Below are positions 31,064 through 39,667 of a stretch of DNA of 54,434 nt, piece after piece. The translations under genes and the position numbers were made by a program. Source of the DNA: an uncultured Bacteroides sp. (GTDB lineage Bacteria > Bacteroidota > Bacteroidia > Bacteroidales > Bacteroidaceae); NCBI GenBank assembly GCA_944320865.1, contig CALUJC010000021.1:1-54434 (forward strand), read 5' to 3'. The stretch's first letter is position 1, and every line of letters begins with the position of its first letter. The notes beneath the pieces are model-generated. The model saw only the letters and a program-made list of their open reading frames with translations. It was not told where the DNA came from and did no database searches.

Positions 31064-31251
31064 TGGCTGAAGGGTCTTTGATAAAATTATGTGTCATTCG
31101 CTTCACGGCTGATGGCGAACTTGATGTCATGTATGAAGTAGACCCTACTATTGTGAGCTTTTACGTATCTCCTGATGATGCGTGGGTGTATGCTGCTTTA
31201 TTGGGCAAGGACGGTGAGTATGTGATAGGAAGAGCTAAAGTGCCTGAATAA
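31063..31251 (+). pseudogene. C-terminal fragment of a beta-propeller lipoprotein gene
   Basis: A 62-residue frame whose ATG overlaps the Rpn stop (TAATG). It has no signal peptide. The sequence VIRFTADGELDVMYEVDPTI, then VSFYVSPDDAWVYAALLGKD and GEYVIGRAKVPE, resembles the last blade of BF3164/DUF5128-type six-bladed propeller lipoproteins (xFDxxGxxxxxYxLDxxIxxFxVxxDxxxIYA). A full-length propeller gene follows 40 bases later, so this is probably the remnant of a relative truncated by the upstream sequence. It could be translated by coupling. Confidence 0.6.
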
Positions 31252-31290
31252 ATGTGATAGTTTACTGGATTTGGGCGTGAGATGGAGTAT

Positions 31291-32406
31291 ATGAAAAGAA
31301 ATGTAACCTTTTATTTGTTAATGTGCCTGTTAACAGCCTGCACGGGGCGTGTTGACTGGGAAGCACAGGCCGATTATGTCTTTGATGCCGATGTTGCTGT
31401 GGCTTTGCCTCAATCGGGGTTGATGGAAGCGCGGACGGTTGTCCCCTTGGCTTTTTCCGACTCTACATTGGTGAGCCCGGCATCGTCTGTGGTGATGGAT
31501 GAAGAGCATTTTTATATTTACCTGCAAGGCGGCGCTTATCCTGTGCTTGCTTTTAACAAATCGGGTGCTTTCAGCTTTCAGGTGGGGGGTATAGGCAATG
31601 GTCCGGATGAGTATGTGGCGGTAGGCGACGTGGCTTGCAATCGAGGAATGGGACAGGTGGAGGTCATGACTAATGCAGCTGTACTTGGCTATTCCTCGCA
31701 AAGCGGGCGGCTTGTCGAGAGATTGGCTTTGCCTTTTCCTGCTTTTTCCTTTGCATTGGATGGGGTGGGGAATTATTGGTTTTACACCGGTGGAAACTTT
31801 GGCGAGGAGCACTGCAAAGTGGTGCGGACGGATAGCTCGTTGCAATCCTCATGCGGTTTCCTGCCCAGTGGGGGAAACCTGTTGCTTATGGTTGAGCCTA
31901 ACTGGGGCAAATGCTCCTACTTGACTTATCATGAGTCTTTGAGTCATGACTTGCATGTCGTAGAAGAGGGGGAATTGCGGCTTTCCCATAAGGTAAGTTT
32001 TCCGGGCTATGAGTTGCCTAAAGATTTGTTTGAACAGACCGACCCGATGAAAACGATGGATATCTTGAAACAGACGGATTATGCTGTTATCAAGACTTAT
32101 GCGGAAAATGACAGATACCTGTTTGTATATGTATTGATGATGAGAACCGCACGTGAAAAAGGGCTTCCTTCTGTGCCCGATATGTACTATTGGTTGATTG
32201 ACAAGCTGGGGAAGAAAGAGAAAATCATTAAGCTGGATGCCGGTGTGGGTGCAGATTCTTATTTGTTTAATCCCCAGCTGCTTTCAGAAGATAATAAATT
32301 GTATTGCTTGGGGCATCTGCTTGAATCGGCGGGCAGTGCGGAGCAGTTTTCCGAGGACAACGCCAATCCTGTCGTAGTGGTAATAGATTTGGATAAATTA
32401 TTTTAG
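31291..32406 (+). CDS. Six-bladed beta-propeller lipoprotein (BF3164/DUF5128-like)
   Basis: A 371-residue lipoprotein. I start at MKRNVTFYLLMCLLTAC (31291), with lipobox Cys17 followed by TGRVDWEAQ; an ATG three codons earlier is less likely. Repeated blades are visible, such as FYIYLQGGAYPVLAFNKSG, then AFSFQVGGIGNGPDEYVAVG, the second being the family hallmark (F...iGxxGxGPgEY). The C-terminal NPVVVVIDLDKLF is typical. Members are surface or periplasmic proteins of unknown function. A related fragment lies just upstream. Confidence 0.85.
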   Translation: MKRNVTFYLLMCLLTACTGRVDWEAQADYVFDADVAVALPQSGLMEARTVVPLAFSDSTLVSPASSVVMDEEHFYIYLQGGAYPVLAFNKSGAFSFQVGGIGNGPDEYVAVGDVACNRGMGQVEVMTNAAVLGYSSQSGRLVERLALPFPAFSFALDGVGNYWFYTGGNFGEEHCKVVRTDSSLQSSCGFLPSGGNLLLMVEPNWGKCSYLTYHESLSHDLHVVEEGELRLSHKVSFPGYELPKDLFEQTDPMKTMDILKQTDYAVIKTYAENDRYLFVYVLMMRTAREKGLPSVPDMYYWLIDKLGKKEKIIKLDAGVGADSYLFNPQLLSEDNKLYCLGHLLESAGSAEQFSEDNANPVVVVIDLDKLF

Positions 32407-32414
32407 CAAGAGCT

Positions 32415-33176
32415 ATGCTGACATTCATTTCATGCGCCAAGACCATGGCGGCGCGGTGCACTATACGGGTGCCGGAGTTGACGGTGTCTGCTTTTATGGA
32501 CGAGGCGTTGCGCAGCGCCCTTGAACTTTCGCATTATACTGCCTCTGAGCTGGAGGGCTTGTTGCAGGTCAATGCAAAGATTGCGGCGGAAAACTGCCTG
32601 CGCTATCGCGATTTCTGCTCGGAGCACAACAAGCCGATGCCTGCCTTGTGCGCCTACACCGGGGCGGTGTTCAAACGCATTCATCCGGCGGATTTCACGG
32701 CGGAAGATTTCAGCTTTGCCCAGCGGCACTTGCGCATTACGTCTTTTCTGTATGGATTGCTCCGCCCGTTGGACGGCATCAAGCCTTACCGCCTGGAGGG
32801 GGATGTCTGTCTGCCGGGAAATGGCGGCGAGTCGATGTTTGACTATTGGAAACCATTGCTCACCGAGTATTTCATACGCGAGATAAAGGAGCAGGGCGGC
32901 ATACTCGTCAACCTGGCCAGCGGGGAGATGAAAGACCTGTTCGACTGGGAGAAGGTGGAGCAGGAAGTAAGGGTCGTTACTCCCGACTTCCGGGTGTGGA
33001 AAGGCGGGCAGCTGAAGACGGTGGTAATCTATGCCAAGATGTGCCGGGGCGAGATGGTGCGCTACATCATCAGGAACCGGATAGACACCCCCGAAGAACT
33101 GAAGGCTTTTGCATGGGAAGGCTTCTCGTTTGACGAAAGCCACAGCAGCGACGGGCGGTTGCAATTTGTGTTGTGA
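32415..33176 (+). CDS. yaaA: Peroxide stress protein YaaA (DUF328/UPF0246)
   Basis: A cytoplasmic 253-residue protein. MLTFISCAKTM is the Bacteroidetes form of the start. ALCAYTGAVFKRI, LRITSFLYGLLRPLDGIKPY, then RLEGD, and VNLASGEMKDLFDW are UPF0246 signature blocks. In E. coli YaaA lowers free iron during peroxide stress and binds DNA. It lies eight bases after the propeller gene, so the two may be co-transcribed though unrelated. Confidence 0.93.
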   Translation: MLTFISCAKTMAARCTIRVPELTVSAFMDEALRSALELSHYTASELEGLLQVNAKIAAENCLRYRDFCSEHNKPMPALCAYTGAVFKRIHPADFTAEDFSFAQRHLRITSFLYGLLRPLDGIKPYRLEGDVCLPGNGGESMFDYWKPLLTEYFIREIKEQGGILVNLASGEMKDLFDWEKVEQEVRVVTPDFRVWKGGQLKTVVIYAKMCRGEMVRYIIRNRIDTPEELKAFAWEGFSFDESHSSDGRLQFVL

Positions 33177-33253
33177 AGCCCGTCGGCAGGAGGATTTTTG
33201 AGCAGGCTTTGAATAAAACGGAAGAAAAATAGCAGTTATCCCTGCGAATTTAC

Positions 33254-33261
33254 TACTTTTG
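33254..33261 (+). promoter_or_regulatory. -7 element TACTTTTG before the tsaC-like gene
   Basis: TACTTTTG fits TAnnTTTG and lies 21 bases before the start codon at 33283. No clear -33 TTG is present. Confidence 0.5.
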
Positions 33262-33282
33262 CGTAACAATCGTGAAAAGAAT

Positions 33283-33858
33283 ATGCAACGGGAAGATTTA
33301 GAAGATATAAAAGAAGCCTGCCGGGTGATGCGCGAAGGCGGGGTGATATTGTATCCCACGGACACCATTTGGGGGATAGGTTGTGATGCTACCAACGAGG
33401 AGGCCGTGCGCCGCGTGTACCGGATAAAGCAACGGGAGGACAGCAAGGCCATGTTGGTGCTGGTGGACTCGGCGGTGAAGGTGGATTTCTATGTGCAGGA
33501 TGTGCCGGAAGTGGCTTGGGACTTGATAGAGGTGGCCGATAAGCCGCTTACCATTATCTACTCGGGGGCACGCAACTTGGCTCCTAATCTGCTTGCTGCC
33601 GACGGCAGCGTGGGCATCCGGGTGACAAACGAGGAGTTCTCCAAGCGTTTGTGCCAACAGTTCCGCAAGGCCATTGTCTCTACATCGGCCAATGTGAGCG
33701 GACAGCCCTCGCCGGGGTGCTTTGCCGAGATAAGCGAAGAAATAAAGTCGGCAGTGGACTACATAGTAAAGGCGCGTCGCGATGAACCGGCAGGAAGCAA
33801 ACCTTCCGGCATCATCAAGTTGGGCGAGGGTGGATTGGTTCAGGTAATCCGCCCATAA
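33283..33858 (+). CDS. L-threonylcarbamoyladenylate synthase (YrdC/Sua5 domain)
   Basis: Makes threonylcarbamoyl-AMP for the t6A37 modification of ANN-decoding tRNAs. The start is at MQREDLEDIKEAC (33283, 191 residues), right behind a -7 box. GGVILYPTDTIWGIGCDATN, RVYRIKQREDSKAMLVLVDS and SVGIRVTNEEFSKRL are YrdC-family blocks, and the STSANVSGQPSP signature is near residue 137. There is no C-terminal Sua5 domain, so it is the short TsaC-type form. It leads a run with a ClC channel, fmt and rpe. Confidence 0.92.
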   Translation: MQREDLEDIKEACRVMREGGVILYPTDTIWGIGCDATNEEAVRRVYRIKQREDSKAMLVLVDSAVKVDFYVQDVPEVAWDLIEVADKPLTIIYSGARNLAPNLLAADGSVGIRVTNEEFSKRLCQQFRKAIVSTSANVSGQPSPGCFAEISEEIKSAVDYIVKARRDEPAGSKPSGIIKLGEGGLVQVIRP

Positions 33859-33878
33859 CGAAGCAGGAAAACAGGCAG

Positions 33879-35669
33879 ATGAAAACAGAAAAGAAAAACC
33901 TTTTGCAACGCTTTATCCTGTGGCGTGAACAGCACATCAAGGAGAAACGCTTCATTTTGTTCGTGAGCTTCCTGGTGGGTATCTTCACGGCTTTTGCGGC
34001 GTTGTTGCTGAAACTGTTGATACACTGGATTCAGACGCTGCTGACCGACCATTTCAGTATTTCGCAAGCCAACTATCTTTATTTGGTATATCCTGTGGTG
34101 GGTATTTTCTTGACAGGCTTGTTTGTGCGCTATGTGGTGAAGGACGACATCAGCCACGGGGTGACAAAGATATTGTATGCCATTTCGCGGCGGAAGAGCC
34201 GCATTAAGCGGCATAATACGTGGTCGTCTATTATTGCCAGTTCTATAACCATTGGCTTTGGTGGTTCGGTAGGTGCGGAGGCTCCTATTGTGTTGACAGG
34301 CTCAGCCATCGGCTCCAACCTGGGCACGCTGTTCAAGATGGAGAACCGCACGCTGATGCTTCTGGTGGGCTGTGGAGCGGCAGGTGCGGTGGCCGGCATC
34401 TTCAAGGCGCCTATTGCAGGGGTGGTATTCACGCTGGAAGTGCTGATGATAGACCTGACCATGTCGTCGCTGTTGCCTTTGCTGATAAGTTCTGTAACGG
34501 CGGCCACGGTGTCTTATGTGCTGACGGGGCAGGAAGCCATGTTTCAGTTCCACATGGACCAGCCGTTTGAGTTGCAGCGCATTCCCTATGTCATATTGTT
34601 GGGGGCATTTTGCGGGTTGGTATCCTTGTATTTTACCCGTGCCATGAATTGGCTGGAGGGTATTTTCGGTAAATTAGCCACCCCATTGAAAAAGCTGGCG
34701 TTGGGTGGCGTGATGCTGAGTGTGCTTATCTTCTTATTCCCCCCATTGTATGGTGAGGGCTATGACACTATAGAACTGTTGCTGAACGGTACAAGCAATG
34801 CCGAGTGGGACACGGTGATGAACAACTCGCTGTTCTATGGACACAGCAGTTTGCTGGGATTGTACTTGATGCTGATTATTCTGTTCAAGGTATTTGCCTC
34901 AAGCGCCACGAATGGTGGAGGCGGCTGCGGCGGTATTTTCGCGCCTTCACTTTATTTGGGTTGCATTGCCGGCTTTGTATTTTCACATTTCAGCAATGAG
35001 TTTGACGTGACGCCTTTTCTGCCGGAAAAGAACTTTGCCCTGATGGGCATGGCAGGGGTGATGAGCGGGGTGATGCATGCTCCGCTGACGGGCGTTTTTC
35101 TGATAGCGGAACTGACGGGTGGCTACGACCTCTTCTTGCCGCTGATGATAGTGTCCGTCAGCGCCTATCTTACCATCATTGTGTTCGAGCCCCACAGCAT
35201 ATATTCCATGCGTCTTGCCAAGAAGGGTGAGTTGCTGACGCATCATAAAGACAAGGCAGTACTCACTTTGATGAAAATGGAGAACGTGGTAGAGACGGAT
35301 TTCTCTGTAGTGCACCCTGAAATGGATTTGGGGGAATTGGTAAAGGTTATTTCTACCTCGCACCGCAATGTGTTTCCCGTGACGGATAAAGAGGGTGTGC
35401 TGTTGGGTATTGTGTTGTTGGACGACATCCGCAACATCATGTTCAGGCAAGAGCTGTATCATCGCTTCACTGTAGAGAAGCTGATGACGGCCACGCCGGC
35501 CCGCCTGAACCACGAGGACAGCATGGAGCAGGTGATGCAGACTTTTGATGAGACAGGAGCGTGGAATCTTCCTGTGGTAGATGCCGATGGTAAATACTTG
35601 GGCTTTGTGTCCAAGTCGAAGATATTCAATGCCTATAGGCATGTATTGGTGACTTTTTCGGAAGAATGA
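33879..35669 (+). CDS. ClC family chloride channel/antiporter with CBS pair
   Basis: A 596-residue inner-membrane protein with about ten spans and a C-terminal CBS pair. The anion-pathway motifs are visible: GGSVGAEAPIVLTGSAIGSN (about 128-147) with Glu134 at the gating-glutamate position, GIFKAPIAGVVFTLE (about 175) and GGGGCGGIFAPSLYLG (about 347). MSGVMHAPLTGVFLIAELTG is the last membrane block. CBS motifs from about 460 (VVHPEMDLGELVKVISTSHR, then NVFPVTDKEGVLLGIVLLDD) likely bind nucleotides. Whether it is a channel or H+/Cl- exchanger cannot be settled; the second 'proton glutamate' is not evident. Confidence 0.92.
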   Translation: MKTEKKNLLQRFILWREQHIKEKRFILFVSFLVGIFTAFAALLLKLLIHWIQTLLTDHFSISQANYLYLVYPVVGIFLTGLFVRYVVKDDISHGVTKILYAISRRKSRIKRHNTWSSIIASSITIGFGGSVGAEAPIVLTGSAIGSNLGTLFKMENRTLMLLVGCGAAGAVAGIFKAPIAGVVFTLEVLMIDLTMSSLLPLLISSVTAATVSYVLTGQEAMFQFHMDQPFELQRIPYVILLGAFCGLVSLYFTRAMNWLEGIFGKLATPLKKLALGGVMLSVLIFLFPPLYGEGYDTIELLLNGTSNAEWDTVMNNSLFYGHSSLLGLYLMLIILFKVFASSATNGGGGCGGIFAPSLYLGCIAGFVFSHFSNEFDVTPFLPEKNFALMGMAGVMSGVMHAPLTGVFLIAELTGGYDLFLPLMIVSVSAYLTIIVFEPHSIYSMRLAKKGELLTHHKDKAVLTLMKMENVVETDFSVVHPEMDLGELVKVISTSHRNVFPVTDKEGVLLGIVLLDDIRNIMFRQELYHRFTVEKLMTATPARLNHEDSMEQVMQTFDETGAWNLPVVDADGKYLGFVSKSKIFNAYRHVLVTFSEE

Positions 35670-35676
35670 TTGCAGT

Positions 35677-36642
35677 ATGAAGAAAGAAGATTTGAGAATC
35701 GTTTACATGGGTACGCCCGAGTTTGCCGTAGAGTCTTTGCGGTGCCTGGTAGAGGGCGGTTATAATGTAGTGGGAGTTATCACCATGCCCGACAAACCTG
35801 CCGGGCGTGGGCACAAGATACAGTATTCTCCCGTCAAGCAATATGCTTTAGAACAGGGATTGCCTTTACTTCAGCCTGAGAAACTGAAAGATGAGGCTTT
35901 CCTGGAGGCCTTGCGTGCATGGAAGGCCGATTTGCAGATTGTGGTGGCCTTCCGGATGCTTCCCGAGGTGGTGTGGAACATGCCCCGTTTGGGCACCTTC
36001 AACCTGCATGCTTCCCTGTTGCCGCAATATCGCGGGGCGGCGCCTATCAATTGGGCTGTCATCAACGGGGAAACGGAAACGGGCATTACTACCTTTTTCC
36101 TGAAACATGAGATAGATACCGGCGAAGTGATACAGCAGGTGCGCGTGCCCATTGCCGATACAGACAACGTGGGCATGGTGCACGACAAGTTGATGGTGCT
36201 GGGGGGCAAGCTGGTGGTGGAAACCGTAGACGCCATACTGAACGGCACAGTGCACAGCATCCCGCAGGAAGATATGACAGAGGGCGAACTGCGCCCGGCA
36301 CCTAAGATTTTCAAGGATACCTGCCGCATTGATTGGAACCGCCCCGTGAAGAAGGTTTATGACTTTGTGCGTGGGCTTTCTCCTTATCCGGCAGCATGGA
36401 CTGAACTGGTGCAATCCGATGGCAACAGGCTGGTGCTGAAAATATTTGAGACAGAAAAGATAATGACTTCTCCCGACTGCCCGGCGGGTACGTTGCGGAC
36501 TGATGGTAAGACTTACCTGCGCATTGCCGCTACTGACGGATGGGTGGGCATTCGTGCCTTGCAATTGCCCGGAAAGAAGCGCTTGAAGACTGACGAACTG
36601 TTGCGTGGTTACCACCTGTCGGACGACTTTAAAGTGGAATAA
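35677..36642 (+). CDS. fmt: Methionyl-tRNA formyltransferase
   Basis: Formylates initiator Met-tRNA using 10-formyl-tetrahydrofolate. The catalytic triad is visible: Asn109 and His111 in FNLHASLLPQYRGAAPINWA and Asp147 in HEIDTGEVIQQ. The N-terminal IVYMGTPEFAVESL and PAGRGHKIQYSPVKQ are family blocks. The C-terminal OB domain (VRGLSPYPAAWTEL onward) binds tRNA. 321 residues is usual. It starts seven bases after the ClC stop and is followed by rpe after 32 bases. Confidence 0.95.
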   Translation: MKKEDLRIVYMGTPEFAVESLRCLVEGGYNVVGVITMPDKPAGRGHKIQYSPVKQYALEQGLPLLQPEKLKDEAFLEALRAWKADLQIVVAFRMLPEVVWNMPRLGTFNLHASLLPQYRGAAPINWAVINGETETGITTFFLKHEIDTGEVIQQVRVPIADTDNVGMVHDKLMVLGGKLVVETVDAILNGTVHSIPQEDMTEGELRPAPKIFKDTCRIDWNRPVKKVYDFVRGLSPYPAAWTELVQSDGNRLVLKIFETEKIMTSPDCPAGTLRTDGKTYLRIAATDGWVGIRALQLPGKKRLKTDELLRGYHLSDDFKVE

Positions 36643-36674
36643 AAAGAGCCGATAACCTTATATATACTAACATT

Positions 36675-37325
36675 ATGAAACCCATAGTTTCCCCTTCTAT
36701 CTTGTCTGCCGACTTCAGCAATCTGGGGCATGACATTGACATGCTGAACCAAAGTGAAGCAGACTGGCTGCACATCGACATTATGGACGGTGTATTTGTG
36801 CCCAACATTTCCTTCGGCTTTCCCGTGCTGGAGCATGTAAGCAGGTTGGCGCAGAAGCCTTTGGATGTGCACCTGATGATTGTCCAGCCCGAAAAGTTCA
36901 TCCCCGAGGTGCAGGCTCTTGGGGCTTACATCATGAATGTGCACTACGAAGCCTGTCCGCACCTGCACCGGGTAGTACAGCAAATCCGTGAAGCGGGCAT
37001 GCTGCCGGCAGTGACCATTAACCCCGCTACACCGGTGTCGCTACTGAAAGACATTGTCTGCGATGTCTACATGGTGTTGATTATGGGAGTAAATCCTGGG
37101 TTCGGCGGGCAGAAATTCATTGGCCATACGGTGGAGAAAGTGCGTGAGCTTAAAGACTTGTTGCTACAGACAGGCTCGCAGGCGTTGATAGAAGTAGATG
37201 GCGGGGTGAATCTTGATACCGGTGCCCGGTTGGTTGAGGCAGGTGCCGATGTACTGGTGGCGGGAAACGCCGTCTTTAAGTCGCAAAACCCGCTTGAGAT
37301 GATTCGTGCGTTGAAGAACCTGTAA
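36675..37325 (+). CDS. rpe: Ribulose-phosphate 3-epimerase
   Basis: Interconverts ribulose-5-phosphate and xylulose-5-phosphate in the pentose phosphate pathway. MKPIVSPSILSADFSNLGHD is the standard TIM-barrel start. LHIDIMDGVFVPNISFG carries the metal-binding His and catalytic Asp. PLDVHLMIVQPEKF, VLIMGVNPGFGGQKFI and LIEVDGGVN (second catalytic Asp) follow. ADVLVAGNAVF is the phosphate-binding turn. 216 residues, close to the family norm, and probably co-transcribed with fmt. Confidence 0.96.
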   Translation: MKPIVSPSILSADFSNLGHDIDMLNQSEADWLHIDIMDGVFVPNISFGFPVLEHVSRLAQKPLDVHLMIVQPEKFIPEVQALGAYIMNVHYEACPHLHRVVQQIREAGMLPAVTINPATPVSLLKDIVCDVYMVLIMGVNPGFGGQKFIGHTVEKVRELKDLLLQTGSQALIEVDGGVNLDTGARLVEAGADVLVAGNAVFKSQNPLEMIRALKNL

Positions 37326-37337
37326 ACAAAAGAGACA

Positions 37338-39428
37338 TTGTCTGCCGTCGGCTTACAGCGTTACCCGTTTTTGCGGCTGTTGATTCCGCTGGTCGGGGGC
37401 ATCTTGTGCGGGGATGCCCTTCCGTATGCATTGCCGTCATGGTTGCTTTGGACGGGTGGCGGCGTGCTCCTGGCAATGCTTGTGGCTTGCCACTGCCGGC
37501 GTTGGGGGCATGTTTATGGTGTGACGGCTTTTCTGTTTCTGGCAGGATTGGGTTATGCGCTGACCTCTTGGGAGTGGAGACAGACCGATTATGACTTCCC
37601 GGGCGAACCTGCCGTGTACAAAGTGCGCATCGTGGAGAAGCCAGAGCCGAAAGAGCGCAGCATCCTGTGCCGTTCCGTCTTGTTGGAGGCTTGCATGGCA
37701 GATTCTGTCCGGCCTGAAAAGGGCACCCCATTGTTCTTGCTGTATTTCCCGAAAGATTCCATTGCAGCCACGCTGAGGCGGGGCGATGAACTGCTGGTGC
37801 ATACCACGCTTTCCCCTCCTATGAACAATGGCAATCCCGATGAATTCAATTATGTCCGTTTCCTTCGCCAACGGGGTGGCAGCGGTACGGCCTATGTGCC
37901 CGCAGGTCATTGGCAAGTGGTGGGGCATGACAGTGTGCGCACCTGGAAACAGGCCGCCTTGGATTGCCGGGACGAGGTGGTGGGGCTGTACCGCCGTTTA
38001 GGTTTCAAGGGCGATGAGTTGGCGGTGCTGTCGGCACTTACCGTGGGCGACCAAGACGAGCTGAGCGACGACATTGTGGAGACTTATTCCGTGTCTGGCG
38101 CCAGCCATGTACTGGCATTGTCAGGCCTGCACATAGGTTTCTTGTATGCTTTATTCTGGTTCCTTTTCAGCTTGGCCTGGAGGCACTGCCGTTGGCTCAA
38201 GTTTTGGCTGGTGGCACTCATCGTGGTGCTGCTGTGGGTCTTTGCGTTTATCACGGGGCTGTCGTCTTCCGTGGTGCGCTCGGTCACGATGTTCTCGCTG
38301 CTGGCCTTGTCGGGCTTGCAGTTGGAGAAGCTGCTTACGCTGAACACGTTGGCCGCAACGGCTTTCCTGATGCTGCTGTGGCATCCGTTTTGGCTGTTCG
38401 ATGTAGGTTTTCAGTTGTCTTTCCTTGCCGTGGTGGCCATTGTGCTGATTCAGCCCAGGCTGTATGCGCTGTGGAAGGTGGACAACCGCGTGCTGCGCTA
38501 CGTGTGGGGACTGGCCACGGTTTCGGTATCTGCCCAGCTGGCCACGGCGCCGCTGGTGCTGCTCTATTTCTCGCGTTTCTCCACCCACTTCCTGCTGACC
38601 AACTTGTGGGTGGTCCCGGTCAGCTCGCTGCTGATGTATGCGGCGGTGGTGTTGTTGGCACTGACCCCTCTGCCTGCCGTGCAGCAGTTATTTGCCGCCG
38701 GCGTGGAGCGGTTGGTATGGCTGCAAAACAGGGTCTTGCAGCTGATAGAAGATTTTCCTTATTCCTCTATCGATAATGTGTGGGTGGATAAGTGGGAAGC
38801 CTTGCTGTTCTACGTGCTGATAGGAGCAGTGTGCGCGATGTATGTGAAGCACACGGCTCGCAGTGTGTTTTGCGCTTTGTCTGTGCTGCTTGTGCTGGTG
38901 TCGTGGCATGCCATCGATGTATGGCAGGCAGCCCCGCAGCGCAGCCTGTATTTCTATAATGTGCGTGGCTGTCCGGCCGTGCATTGCCTGGCGGAGGGTA
39001 GCCGTTCGTGGCTGGTGTGTGCCGACAGCGTCCCCGATGTGTCCCGGCTGGAGCGCTCGCTGTCGCCCTACTGGAATCACCTGCGGCTGGAAGCCCCACG
39101 GGTGGTATGTGGAGAGCAGCCGGATGGCCCCGTGTCGCTGTGCAACGGCGTGGCCACCTATGCCGGCAAGCGCGTCTGCTTCCTGCGCGACCATCGTTGG
39201 CGAGGATTGGAGACTGACAGCCCGCCTTTGCCCGTAGACTACCTCTATGTGTGCCGCGGCTATAAGGGGGACATTGCGGAGCTGGCGGCTTTGTTCTCCA
39301 TCAAGGCGGTGGTGTTCGAGCCCTCTTATTCCAGGTATTACCGCGACCTCATCATCCGCGACTGCATCCGGCTGGGCATTCCTTATTGGGAGCCCGACGT
39401 GCGGGGAGGGCTGCGCGTGTCGCTGTGA
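37338..39428 (+). CDS. ComEC/Rec2 family membrane protein
   Basis: A 696-residue polytopic inner-membrane protein of the ComEC/Rec2 family, related to the DNA-uptake channel. The likely start is TTG at 37338, 12 bases after rpe, giving MSAVGLQRYPFLRLLIPLVG. N-terminal spans are followed by an OB-like DUF4131 domain (about 90-190) and the competence core from about 205 (ELAVLSALTVGDQDELSDDI, VSGASHVLALSGLHIGFLYA). At least eight spans continue to about 500. The usual C-terminal metallo-beta-lactamase domain is not recognisable: no HxHxDH motif occurs in the last 190 residues. Many Bacteroides ComEC proteins look like this. DNA uptake is unproven. Confidence 0.85.
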   Translation: MSAVGLQRYPFLRLLIPLVGGILCGDALPYALPSWLLWTGGGVLLAMLVACHCRRWGHVYGVTAFLFLAGLGYALTSWEWRQTDYDFPGEPAVYKVRIVEKPEPKERSILCRSVLLEACMADSVRPEKGTPLFLLYFPKDSIAATLRRGDELLVHTTLSPPMNNGNPDEFNYVRFLRQRGGSGTAYVPAGHWQVVGHDSVRTWKQAALDCRDEVVGLYRRLGFKGDELAVLSALTVGDQDELSDDIVETYSVSGASHVLALSGLHIGFLYALFWFLFSLAWRHCRWLKFWLVALIVVLLWVFAFITGLSSSVVRSVTMFSLLALSGLQLEKLLTLNTLAATAFLMLLWHPFWLFDVGFQLSFLAVVAIVLIQPRLYALWKVDNRVLRYVWGLATVSVSAQLATAPLVLLYFSRFSTHFLLTNLWVVPVSSLLMYAAVVLLALTPLPAVQQLFAAGVERLVWLQNRVLQLIEDFPYSSIDNVWVDKWEALLFYVLIGAVCAMYVKHTARSVFCALSVLLVLVSWHAIDVWQAAPQRSLYFYNVRGCPAVHCLAEGSRSWLVCADSVPDVSRLERSLSPYWNHLRLEAPRVVCGEQPDGPVSLCNGVATYAGKRVCFLRDHRWRGLETDSPPLPVDYLYVCRGYKGDIAELAALFSIKAVVFEPSYSRYYRDLIIRDCIRLGIPYWEPDVRGGLRVSL

Positions 39429-39495
39429 CGGGGTGGGGGGGTAGAGGTTTTTCATGCCTGACGGGGTCTTTCCTTCACCGGTCTTCCTTCGCTCC

Positions 39496-39561
39496 ATAGG
39501 GTCGAACGTGGAGCGAAGCAGTACCGACTTTGGTACGAATGAGGTACGAAGCAGGTAGGGT
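39496..39561. repeat. 11-bp phased array, five to six units
   Basis: Consecutive 11-mers: ATAGGGTCGAA, CGTGGAGCGAA, GCAGTACCGAC, TTTGGTACGAA, TGAGGTACGAA, then a decayed GCAGGTAGGGT. Most end in CGAA. CTTCGCTCCA (39488-39497) pairs with TGGAGCGAAG (39509-39518). It is the reverse-strand equivalent of the arrays at 22685 and 28921. Confidence 0.8.
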
Positions 39562-39616
39562 GGGGACTTTTGTGCACAATCTGGGGCAAAAGAGGGGCGG
39601 GATGCTAAATTTTTGT

Positions 39617-39624
39617 TACTTTTG
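39617..39624 (+). promoter_or_regulatory. -7 element TACTTTTG before the DHH gene
   Basis: TACTTTTG fits TAnnTTTG, 43 bases before the start at 39668. No clear -33. Confidence 0.5.
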
Positions 39625-39667
39625 CGCCCTAAAAGCATTTGCTGAAATTAGCGCAGTATTATTCATC

